This document shows, piece after piece, positions 30,072 through 39,406 of a DNA stretch of 64,000 nucleotides (positions are counted from its first letter, which is position 1; every line of letters begins with the position of its first letter). The DNA is from Cryphonectria parasitica EP155. Lineage: Eukaryota > Ascomycota > Sordariomycetes > Diaporthales > Cryphonectriaceae. A program made the translations under genes and the position numbers. The stretch covers positions 1,223,630-1,287,629 of the forward strand of contig NW_024468916.1 in NCBI RefSeq assembly GCF_011745365.1, in the 5' to 3' direction. Under the pieces are notes generated by a model. The model made no database searches. It was given only the letters and a program-made list of their open reading frames with translations, and was not told the origin of the DNA.

Positions 30072-33000
30072 CTAACCTGTTCTGTTCATAATATCAAGGA
30101 ACTGATTTCGGTACTCGATCATCTTCTTGCCGTGTTTCGACTCCAACCTGTGTTGTGCTTGCCAGACGCTGACCTTCTCCCTGCCGTTGTCGCCCCTTCC
30201 TGCACGTTCTTGGCCCTTCTCCTGCCGTCGCTCGTATGCTCTGATCATATCCAGGTCGTCAATGTCGCGTTGGCTCCATACGCCAGGCTCGTTCTCTGGG
30301 ATCCCGCGGCCGTGAGCTAGGCTGTCCAGAGCGACGATCATGGGACCTCGCTGGCATGTAGAGGCATTTTGAGCCCGTACAATATGGTCCTCTGAATACC
30401 CCAGGGCCTGGAAGTGGTAGAACTGGGCGTTCAAGGCGTGTAATTCAAAATTGGACTTTTCTGGAATGCCGGTGGCTTTATGCCCGCTGGATATTTGAGA
30501 TGGTGCCGACGCTGAGAATGTTGGCTGCGCCTGCCTTGCAATTCCTGGTGTATAGCCACCAGAGAGCCCGCTCGGTGGCATCGTCTTATCTGCAGTGCGT
30601 GTGGGAGGGAAGCCTGAAGGTCGCCCTAATGCGGAGAAATTGGTTTGTGGCACCGGCTGAACAGTATTGTTCTGATCTGATATGGTATGTCGTTGATACT
30701 GTGGCGGTAGTGTCCTCTTCTTTGCGTGACCATTGACAGGAGCTCGAGAAGTAACAGTGTCAGGGACCACCAGATTAGCCGTGTACTTGGAATTCAAGTT
30801 AGGCGTGTTGTTGTCTGCTCTCATAACCCGGTTCTGACCCGTCGGCGAAACAATGTTTCCATTCTGCTTCCCGGTGCTACCGATCCACCTCCGGGGAGCG
30901 AACCGTGCAGGGCTGGCTTCATCCTCCTGGATTGGGTCATGATCGCTTTGCTCGTGGCCAGTGCCAACGGGAGAGCCTCGAGTCACCGGGTTGTCAACTC
31001 CCCTCCTCGATATATTGTTGGTTGGCAATTGGTCCGCCTCTTCGCCGGCTTGTATTTCTTCATCGAGCAGACCGTCTGAGTCCTCGGCCGAGCTTACCTC
31101 GACGATCTCATCCTCAGTAAAGGCTTGAGATTTGAATGGGGATGATCCGTCCTGTGGCGTCCTGCGACGAAGCTGTCCCCGCGAGGTCATGAGTTTCTCT
31201 TCAGGCGTTGGTGGTATAACAGTATTCTTGTCTAGACGACGGCGCTTCTGGGAGGGGCTTGATGGATAGGCGAGATCAGACGTCAGGAGTTCAGAGGGCT
31301 GTCGAGACCGTTTCAATCCCACTAAAGGTGGGGATGACCGATAGGCTGGAGACGACAGCTCAGCAAGAGGCTGATAAGGTGCTGTCATGGCATTCGGCGT
31401 CAACAGGACTTCTGCTGCTTCGTCAGGTAGGCTTTCCTCCTCAGGCGGCTCCTCCTCCTCGCCCTCTTCCTCCCCCTCCTCGATTCCATCATCTTGGTAC
31501 TCAAAGGCTCGAATGGCCTCCTCAAAGTCCGCCAAGTTGTCTTCCCAGCAGTCCCGTATCTTTGATGCTATGGAGGGATTGGTCTCAGCATCAAACCCCA
31601 GGTCATCGGCAACTTGCTGCCAATCCCGGTCCTCAGGCTGGCATTCTTGTTGAGTTGCGACCCTGAAAAGATCCCAGAGATCAATCCTCCATCCCATGAT
31701 GAGTGGTTCCATGTTGACCGTAGATCCGTTGATTTCGAGGTAGTCCCTGAGATCACTGTGGAATTGTAACCTTGCTGGGTCCTTTGGATGCGTCATGCCC
31801 CCTGAAGCAAGGCCCGCATCCTGACGGCCTTCTTTAGTGATGTCGGCCAGGCCGTCTTCATTTGCCGCTGCCATGACCTCCGCTAATCTATCGGCCTGCT
31901 TCATTCGCAACAAGTAGCCCCGCATGAGGGACTGCAGAGGCACAAAGGCTGCCTCAAGTTGGGCTTGATCTCTTTCCCCGAGGCCTTGCAGCCGTGTGGC
32001 GGCGTTGGCCGCTTCTCTGGCCTGCCTCTGCCTTTTGAGTCGCTCGTCATCGGATTTGGGATTCGGCGGGTGCGGGGGCACCGAAGGCCTCGCAACTAGA
32101 CTTGTTGCATCTGCTGTACCGTGGAGCTGGGCTTCGTTATTGGTGGCCAAGGCTAGGGCGGCGAGTTTCAATGAATCACTTGCCATTGACCGCAGTTGTT
32201 GGTCCCCATGACCACTGGCGCCTGGTGGTGCCACAGTATTTCGAGCTCCTGGACGCTCGTCATCCAGGGTCTGCCGCAGACTCAAATGTCTGACCCATCG
32301 ATCACGCCAGGAATGCCACGAATGAGAGGGATGCTACGCGTCAATCAGTATTTTGTAAACAAGGACGCGGCGCCATAACATACCTTTTCTGCAAATTCTT
32401 GATAGATCTTGTTACCGCCGAGCTTTGCAGCTTTGTGCTCTCGAATGTGGTCGATCAGCATCTGGTCTTCCTCTTGAGTAAAGAACTTTCTGCCGATCCT
32501 TGGACGCTCTTCAGATGTTCCGCCCATGTCCCTCGCGACTTGTTGCTGTTGCCTTAGGGGGGAAGAAGTAGCCTGAGCAACAGCAGCAGTCCCGGCGGCA
32601 CGGGCTTCGGCGGCTTGGAGTTCGCGGAGCTCTTCATCGGGAATATGGAGACGAGGCCTGTAGCGCAAGATTCTGAGCCAACGCTCTCGCCAGGACTGCC
32701 ATGTATGATGCGGATACTAGACTGATGTCAGAGAACTTGATGGGAGGCCGCGTGCCGATCTGAGCAGGTAGGGACACTTACTTTCTTTTCGAGGTCCTTG
32801 TAAATGGAGTTACCACTGGTATGATTGATACCAAGACTTTCCTTCACCAGTACCCATTTTGTCAAGATCAGATCATCCTCGCGAGTAAACGGCGTACGAC
32901 CTGATTTGGTTTGCTCTGCAGCGCCGACGTTTCTTGAGCTCCCCTCTGGTCGCCCGATGAGATAGTCATCCTTGTTCTCCAGGGCCCCATTCTTGACCGA

Positions 33001-33296
33001 GAACTCGATCCACCTGTAGGAGTATGACCCAGGAGGAGGTCCTACACCGGCCCTCCTGACGTGATCAGCAATCAACATGCCGGCATTCTTCTCCAAAGGC
33101 ACGACGTGGCCGCCATTGTTCTATCAAAGTCGTGAGTATGGAGTATCAGGGTTACGGAGGAAGAAATCATATGTCTGACCTGGACTAGGTTCACCCATTT
33201 TTCTCGCATGGGGATACGGTGCGATAACCACAACTTGAGGTCCTTGAACAGATCGCCTTGGCCAACGCCGTTCGTCCCGTCGTATACAACGGGCAT
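30072..33296 (-). CDS. RAP1: Telomere-binding protein Rap1 (TERF2IP-like)
   Basis: Exons 33296-33180, 33120-32782, 32716-32384 and 32333-30072 (1016 residues), all in phase 0. BRCT domain at about 5-75 (VVYDGTNGV; GGHVVPLEKNAGMLIADHV). Myb-like repeat 1 at 113-169 (TPFTREDDLILTKWV to HTWQSWRERWLRIL) and repeat 2 at 226-280 (RKFFTQEEDQMLIDHI to HSWHSWRDRWVRHL). An IQ-like string LQSLMRGYLLRMK lies near 396-408. An ARID-like segment follows at about 454-542 (DLWDLFRVATQQ; DWQQVADDLGF). A long acidic, disordered region leads to the C-terminal RCT domain (about 891-1016; ALDSLAHGRGIPENEPGVWS). Rap1 works at chromosome ends in shelterin-type complexes, in telomere length control and silencing. Intron 1 has a weak donor, CAG|GTCAGA. 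The Myb-repeat splices each fall at the same place (EKK|YPHHTW; AEK|HPSHSW), which suggests duplication of the repeat with its intron. Confidence 0.9.
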
Positions 33297-34315
33297 CTTG
33301 ACTGTTGTGTGAAGCTCGCCAACCCTAACCCTGTTTGAGTGGCAGGAAGATAGAGACTGAGATGAAGTAGAGCCGAGATGAATCGATGAAGACTGGATAC
33401 AGGATGAGAAGTGGGTGGTTGGTGGTGTTCGGCCTTGACTTGTACGTACACATAAGTGTGAAGACGGCAGGTGGGGAATTCTGGTGGGAGGCGGCGCCTG
33501 CTCTTTGTGAGTGTTGAGTGAATATATCGATAAAAAGATCAATTCATGACTCCGATACCCTCGATCAGAGAATAGAAATCAGAACATCGCATGGCTTCCA
33601 TGCTCTGAATTAATAAATACTGTGAGAAATGCATCGAGACCTTGGGGCGGACAGAGCAGAGTCACAGGCAAAACTGTACCTGCGTGATGGCGACGCGTGA
33701 TGGTGTTTAGACCCATCTCAGGTTGTGGTCGCGCTCTCATGCGAATTTCCAAAAGGGCCCCCACACTTAGCCGTGGTCATGTAATTATCGGGGGTTGTCA
33801 GGACATCCCTGCAAATCTTCTGTGCCCCTGCAGGCCCTGCTCCAGGGGGGGAGGTGGTACAGCAGCTTCGGTGGCTAAAATGCAGTGACTGACTCCAAGT
33901 TTCACAAGATACGAGATCCATTACAGAACACATGGTTATGTTGGGCATGATCTATGTTGGCTCACACTGGATGGGAAGAATCCTAGAAGAGCTCACTTGC
34001 TGACCAGGCTCCGAGCTGAGGTTGTCATGATTTCTTTTTCTGTTCACTTAGCTTCTCATGAAACTGGCCAGGGATGAGGAGGAAACACGTCAGCCTTGTG
34101 TCTTAGCTTTCAGCACCTGAGCTGGGCTTTGGATTCCTTCTTCCTCTCCCTTCTTCAAGCCCGAATGTGCTTGGTGCTACCAGGTGTTTTCTACTCTCGT
34201 ACTCACTCTTGTCCTCCTAGTACTGCTTCTGTCGGCCTGGTCACACATATGTCCTTGTACATTTGCTTCGGACAATGAGACTAGTGAGAAGAGAGACATT
34301 CATCCTGTTGCAAGC
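33297..34315. other. Divergent intergenic region between RAP1 and SWF1
   Basis: Upstream regions of both genes. An in-frame ATG exists upstream of SWF1 at 34184, giving a hydrophobic leader, but is not preferred. No other gene or RNA was seen. Confidence 0.6.
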
Positions 34316-35774
34316 ATGGATACCCTCACTACCATCGTTCTTTTCATTCTATTCATCTCCTTCATGACATTTGTTGCCTTCTTCGGCAGACTACCAGCTC
34401 TCAGGTAAAGTTGTCTCCTCCCTTGAGGCTTGTGATTGTTTTCCTTTCCTCGGAGAACAGCAAAGCATACTTAGTGGACACATGACTGATATTTTTCACT
34501 CAGAAACACTCCCATAGCATGGCTCCACCGCTTCATGTGGGATACCCTCCCCAGTGCCGTGCTAGCCCTGGACCAAAAGGTCACAGGAGGCCGGCTGAGC
34601 TCATGCATGCGACGGTTTGGCAACCACATGCTCTATGATAGGCACCCAACTGTTCTCATCTTCTACATCGTCCTCCTCTTTGGCGGTGAGGCCTTGTTCA
34701 TCCCAACTGTCTGGCCGCTCCTCAGCGCCACACAACGGCTCACGGTCACGATCTTCATCGCCTGTCCCTACATCTTCCTCTGGCTCTCCGCCACGTCTGA
34801 CCCCGGATACATCACGCCTGAGAATCACACCTTCCAGATGGCCCAGTATCCCTTCGACTTCGCCATGTTTCACCCCGGTGCACACTGCCGAACCTGTCAG
34901 CTGCTGAAGCCCGCACGGTCCAAGCACTGCAGCATCTGCAAACATTGTATCGCCAAGTCGGACCACCACTGCATCTTTATCAACAACTGCGTCGGCGCCG
35001 GCAACCTGCACTGGTTCATCCTGTTGCTGCTTAGCACGGCCGTGCTCCTCACCTACGGGACGTGCCTGGGGCTGAGCCTGCTGAACCTCGCCATCAAGGT
35101 GCGGTACCCGGATTTCTCCATGTGGCCGCCCGCTGCGACAAACTACAACTGGGACACGTACTTCTTGCTATGGTCACACGCCCTGCAGAGTAATGTGGGC
35201 ATGGGCGCCGTCACGTTGCTGATGCTGCTGACGGCCCCGCTCGTATGGGGATTGTGGGCATACAATATTTACAGTGAGTCAATAAATCTGCCCCTCTTTT
35301 TCCTTTCTTTTCTTCATTTCCCCCCTCTTCTCCCTCCCTCTCTTTTTTGAAGTTTCACTTGCTAACAAACCATGATCAGTGATCTGGGCGGGAACAACGA
35401 CCAACGAGTCTCTCAAGTGGTCCGACTGGAAGCTCGACATCGCCGACGGCTATGCCTACAGGCGGTGTATGTCACCCACGCGTGAGAAGGACCTGCGCTT
35501 CGAGCCTGCGTGGACGAAATGGCCTGTCGAGTCGCAGCAGATCATGATCCACACGGACAACGGGCCGCCGAGGGCGGACAGCACCAACATCCCCGGCCGG
35601 GGAGAGTGGACTAGGGTAGTGGCGCTGGCAGAGGTGGACAACTTGTATGACTTGGGCTTCTGGGATAACCTCAGAGATGTGTTCTGGCCTCGGTATCGGT
35701 TTGCAAAGGGTGGTGGTATACCCGTGGGGGAGAGGGTCGACAGAGGTCGACAGCGGGAACGCCGCCAAGACTGA
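34316..35774 (+). CDS. SWF1: DHHC palmitoyltransferase Swf1
   Basis: Exons 34316-34404, 34504-35273 and 35380-35774 (417 residues); introns of 99 and 106 nt. The Cys-rich catalytic domain lies at about 158-195: HCRTCQLLKPARSKHCSIC, then CIAKSDHHCIFINNCVG with the catalytic DHHC at 183-186. Membrane helices are visible before it (TTIVLFILFISFMTFVAFF near the N-terminus; LIFYIVLLFGG; VTIFIACPYIFLWL) and after it (FILLLLSTAVLLTYG; VTLLMLLTAPLVWGLW). The C-terminal cytosolic tail (SDWKLDIADGYAYRR to YDLGFWDNLRDVFWPR) is typical of Swf1, which palmitoylates membrane-proximal cysteines of SNAREs such as Tlg1 from the ER. ATG 34316 is chosen because the upstream ATG (34184) would add a poorly conserved hydrophobic leader. 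Its 3' end faces the EngB-type GTPase gene 219 bp away. Confidence 0.92.
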
Positions 35775-35993
35775 CACGGAGCATAGAGTCATTCCAGTGG
35801 CCTGAACTTCACTGGTATAGTCGTGAAGGAACAGCATCCTCAAGACCATCGGGGGTATGTATGATTCCGTCTCGTCGAGATGAATGGCCAAAACCAGCAT
35901 ATCTGGTCTGAGCGTGCAACCTCTAGTCACTATATCCTTCTCTGTATGGCCCTTGCTTCTCTCTCTGTGTCCTGTCATGCACGGAATCGGAGA

Positions 35994-37475
35994 TCAGAAA
36001 GAGGCCTGGCCAAGCTGCTTCCCTCTCCTCGGCCGCAATATAGCCAGCTCCATTGCCCTCATGGGGTCAACCGTCTTCTCCACCCTTCGAGACTTTACCC
36101 TCCCCCTGCCGACGTGTACCTTCTCCCCCTCAGCCGGTTGTGATTGTATCTCATACTTGGGCGTCAGAGACGGGGCGGCAAACACAAGCTGGTCAAACGG
36201 CACAATCTCGGGCTGCTGTACCTCGACCTTCCTCACCGGCTCCGCAACGAGCCCAGCAAGGCGACATATCGCTAATCTCGCACCGTCGATGCCCATGCCG
36301 CCCATCTTTGGGTCGCCAGCGCCGGTGACAAAGATCTCAGGGGTCCAGCCATCACTCTCAAACCAGTGCATCTCGCCCTTCTTCTCCACCTGTCTCATCT
36401 CTTCATAGATGTGCAGACACGCCTGCCTCAGCTGCATACTCTCCCGCCACAGCTCTGGATCTGGCTCGGTCACCAGCTTATCGGCCTTGGTTAGCACGAC
36501 AGTCGTCTTGAGCCCCGCATCCCTCAACACCTCGAGCACCATCCTGTCTCCCTCTTTCACACCGGCGACCGCATCGATCAGCAGCACAGCACCGGACAGG
36601 ATCTCCCTGCGGTTAAGGTATTTCAGGATCTCGTCTCCCCAGTCCGCTCTCGAGTTCATCCCGTACCCGGGCATGTCCATGAGCACAAGACTATGCTTAG
36701 GCATACCCTCGGGCTTGATGGACCCACTGCCCTTTTTCCTCCGATCCGCCCTCGCCCTACCCCCTTCCTTTTTCTGCTCCTGCTCTTCCCTCGTGAGCGG
36801 CTTGACGCTCGCGGGCGGGCCAAACCCATAGGCGTTCATCGTCTTGGTGCATCCTGCCTTGGCACTGGTGATGGCTAATCCCTTCCTGTTGGCAGCGTTT
36901 CCGTGCGCCGCCCCGGCCTTTTTGCCGCCGTACCCAGAGAGCGCATTGATCAGGGTAGACTTTCCCACGTTAGATCGCCCGAGAATGCAGACCTCTGGTA
37001 TACGCGTGTTGATCGGAAGGTGGAGGAAGCGCGGGGCGGAGTAGAGGAATTTGGGGTTGCGGAAGAGGGCCGCCGAGCGGGTTATGTCGGCTGGAGGAGG
37101 TACGTCGGCGAGGAGCACGCTGGGCGGCGAGACGGGGGAGGGCGTAGGAAGATAGGAGAGTGCGGGTGGGGGGCCTTCCTCTGGATCGACTTCCTCGGTG
37201 GGGGGAGGGGACGAGGGGAGGTGTTTCTTCTTCGGGCGTGGTGTGGTAGTGGCAGCCTTCTTTGAACTCGAAGGAGCCTTACTAGCTGATCTGGAGGTGG
37301 ATTTGGGTGCGATCTTCTTTTTTGAGGGCACCGTCCTCTTCGCATATGATCTGGTTTGCGACAGGCAAAGCGTCGGCGCAAGAAGCAAGGAGGGTTGGGT
37401 CAGGGCCGCCTGCAGCAGTATCGGCCGTAGGGCTGGCGGCATGGCCAGCAGGTTGGCGACGCCACGTGGGGACAT
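35994..37475 (-). CDS. Mitochondrial EngB/YihA-type GTPase (GTPBP8/Mrx8-like)
   Basis: A single exon of 493 residues. The N-terminus is a mitochondrial-type presequence, rich in Leu, Ala, Arg and Ser (to about TRSYAK, 41-46), followed by a Lys/Ser/Pro-rich disordered stretch. G1 is GRSNVGKST (166-174), G3 is DMPG (267-270), G4 is TKAD (329-332). YGMNSRADW after G3 is typical of EngB. A Lys/Arg-rich insert at 230-260 lies between switch I and G3, longer than in bacteria. Bacterial EngB assists late assembly of the large ribosomal subunit; the yeast mitochondrial relative Mrx8 and human GTPBP8 are linked to mitochondrial translation, so a role in mitoribosome assembly is likely. It is transcribed divergently from FMC1. 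Confidence 0.9.
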   Translation of the reverse strand: MSPRGVANLLAMPPALRPILLQAALTQPSLLLAPTLCLSQTRSYAKRTVPSKKKIAPKSTSRSASKAPSSSKKAATTTPRPKKKHLPSSPPPTEEVDPEEGPPPALSYLPTPSPVSPPSVLLADVPPPADITRSAALFRNPKFLYSAPRFLHLPINTRIPEVCILGRSNVGKSTLINALSGYGGKKAGAAHGNAANRKGLAITSAKAGCTKTMNAYGFGPPASVKPLTREEQEQKKEGGRARADRRKKGSGSIKPEGMPKHSLVLMDMPGYGMNSRADWGDEILKYLNRREILSGAVLLIDAVAGVKEGDRMVLEVLRDAGLKTTVVLTKADKLVTEPDPELWRESMQLRQACLHIYEEMRQVEKKGEMHWFESDGWTPEIFVTGAGDPKMGGMGIDGARLAICRLAGLVAEPVRKVEVQQPEIVPFDQLVFAAPSLTPKYEIQSQPAEGEKVHVGRGRVKSRRVEKTVDPMRAMELAILRPRRGKQLGQASF

Positions 37476-37855
37476 GTTGGCATGCGCAGTGCGGCTCTGT
37501 CGGTCCCAGGTGGTCGGGTCAGGAGATGGGGAGGTGTTGAAGAGGTGTGGTTGTAGTCATCATGGGGTGGTGGTGATGTGATGGGGTGCGTGTGGCTTGT
37601 GTGAGTGTTTGCCGATGGGAAATTTCACTGTCGCGGCAAACATGACGTTCCCGGCCGGCAGTTTGGTAGCTTGCGGCAGGCGTCTTGTTGCTGGCCACCA
37701 TCCCCCCCTGTCAATGCGATAATCGATAGCATGTAAATATGGGGCGAAACTTTGTCTGCTTTTGTCTGCCTACAAAGGCACTTTGAAAGAAGTGTCGATG
37801 TCCACAGCTCCTCATCTTTCCTCAACCAACCACATATTAGACAATTTCCACAACC
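37476..37855. promoter_or_regulatory. Bidirectional promoter region, EngB-type GTPase and FMC1
   Basis: Only 380 bp separate the two start codons of divergent mitochondrial-function genes, so the promoters must overlap or abut. No single binding motif is identified with confidence. Confidence 0.55.
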
Positions 37856-38179
37856 ATGTCGTCCTCACCTCCAAAACTACGATCACTTTATCGCTCATTT
37901 CTGCGTGAGCTACCACCGCGGTCCACCCTTTCCAGGGCACAATCTCCAGTCTACCAGCGCCTGCGCGAGCACTTCCACCCAGACAAGTCGCCGGCCCTCG
38001 GCGAGCTCGCGGTTGCGCAGGCAGAGCAGTACCTCGCATACGTCCGAGCGCAGAGGACTTACGTGACTCTTCTCGAGAGGTACAATCCTGGCATGGGCAT
38101 GGACGAGGAGGAGCGAGTGCGGTTGACCGCGAGAAGGGTGGGCATGGATCTGCCCATTGAGTATGGGAGCAAGAAGTGA
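37856..38179 (+). CDS. FMC1: ATP synthase assembly factor Fmc1 (LYR-like)
   Basis: A single exon of 107 residues. The N-terminus KLRSLYRSFLRELPPR has the LYR-like start of this mitochondrial assembly family, followed by a three-helix pattern (QRLREHFHPDKS; QAEQYLAYVRAQRTYVTLLERYNPG). Fmc1 works in the mitochondrial matrix with Atp12 to assemble the F1 sector of ATP synthase. The size agrees with fungal Fmc1. The ATG at 37856 (CAACCATGTC) is the first in frame and the N-terminus needs no cleavable presequence. Confidence 0.88.
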   Translation: MSSSPPKLRSLYRSFLRELPPRSTLSRAQSPVYQRLREHFHPDKSPALGELAVAQAEQYLAYVRAQRTYVTLLERYNPGMGMDEEERVRLTARRVGMDLPIEYGSKK

Positions 38180-39406
38180 TCCGGCAGACTTTACATGGAT
38201 ACTACGATACATCCTTGCGCCCGAAGCTCACACAAGCTGTTCTCAGTTGGAAGGTATGATTGGTGAGAGGTTGGCACTTGACATACGTGGTTTTGACGCT
38301 GACTTGAGATAGATTGTACTGAACTGGCTGGTATACTCAGCAGACAGCGATGAGAATTGATCTCACTAAGTGCCCCGCCAATTCGGATATGATGAAATTG
38401 GGGGTTTTAATGTTTTAACACTTTGTTGGCGGGCACTCTCACACATGCCTGGAGGAGTTTCAGTCCTGGTTAGTTTCCAAGGGTGCCTGCATTAGCTGCT
38501 GGTTTTATAGGGTATTCGACCTGCATGAGCAGCTTTATCATCATTTCAGCTAAAGCCTGAGAAGAATTATTGTCGAGAGCCATAGCATAAGAATGAAATG
38601 CAGTGTTGAAGGGACAACCTCGCTATTCTTATTGAAAACAAATTGCTGAGCAATGGTGCTAATCACTGCGGAATGAACTCCCAATGCCAGCTTCCCAGCT
38701 TGGCATCTCATGTGTGATCTTTGCCATACGGCATATGGAAAGAGGTCTATGATTTCTGTAAATAAAAATGACGTTGTGAAACCCTGGGGGCGCAGGTAGA
38801 CAATGGGTCTCTGTTTGACACCTTGTCCTGGCATCAAGTTACAAGCCCTATGAATCAAGATTAAGCTCGAGTCACAAGAAATGCTGCATAGGTATAGCAA
38901 AAGACTCGAGTGCTGAGCGTATGTCCCCGTCCTCCTCCGTCCCCCCTTGAAAAAGGAGGGGCGCCTCTTTCCTTTTTTGTGTAATACAAAATCAAATAGT
39001 AATAAGAATAAAAGAGAGTCAATAGATGATGGGGGATTCGAGGCTGGTCTTCACATGCTTCGAGTTGTTGGTGAAGATAACGGCATCTCATCTCTCAGGC
39101 GAAACGAAGAAGTACAAGCTAATGCAGTTAGTGGGTGCGACAACGGCCTTCACAGGGCATCAACGCTAAACCTTACTGGGGCTCCCACCTGCTGGGAGCA
39201 TGCCAGTGCGCGGCTCGAGCATCTGTAACGAGACGAAAGTAACCCCCCAAACCCAACTCAGCTGCGACATCACCAAGTCTCGACGACGAACCCTCGACCT
39301 ACCTCGACCACGGCTCCCGCCTTCCCTCCGTCACCCGGTTCTCTTTGGCTTGCAATATCTTTCATCGAGCTTCAATTTCAATGCATGACCAGCAGATGTG
39401 ATAACG
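38180..39406. other. Intergenic region
   Basis: 3' flank of FMC1 and promoter of SEC3, with a CGACGA/CTCGAC-rich stretch shortly before the SEC3 ATG. A GGATTCGAGG string near 39030 resembles a tRNA B box but no cloverleaf can be drawn around it. Confidence 0.6.
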
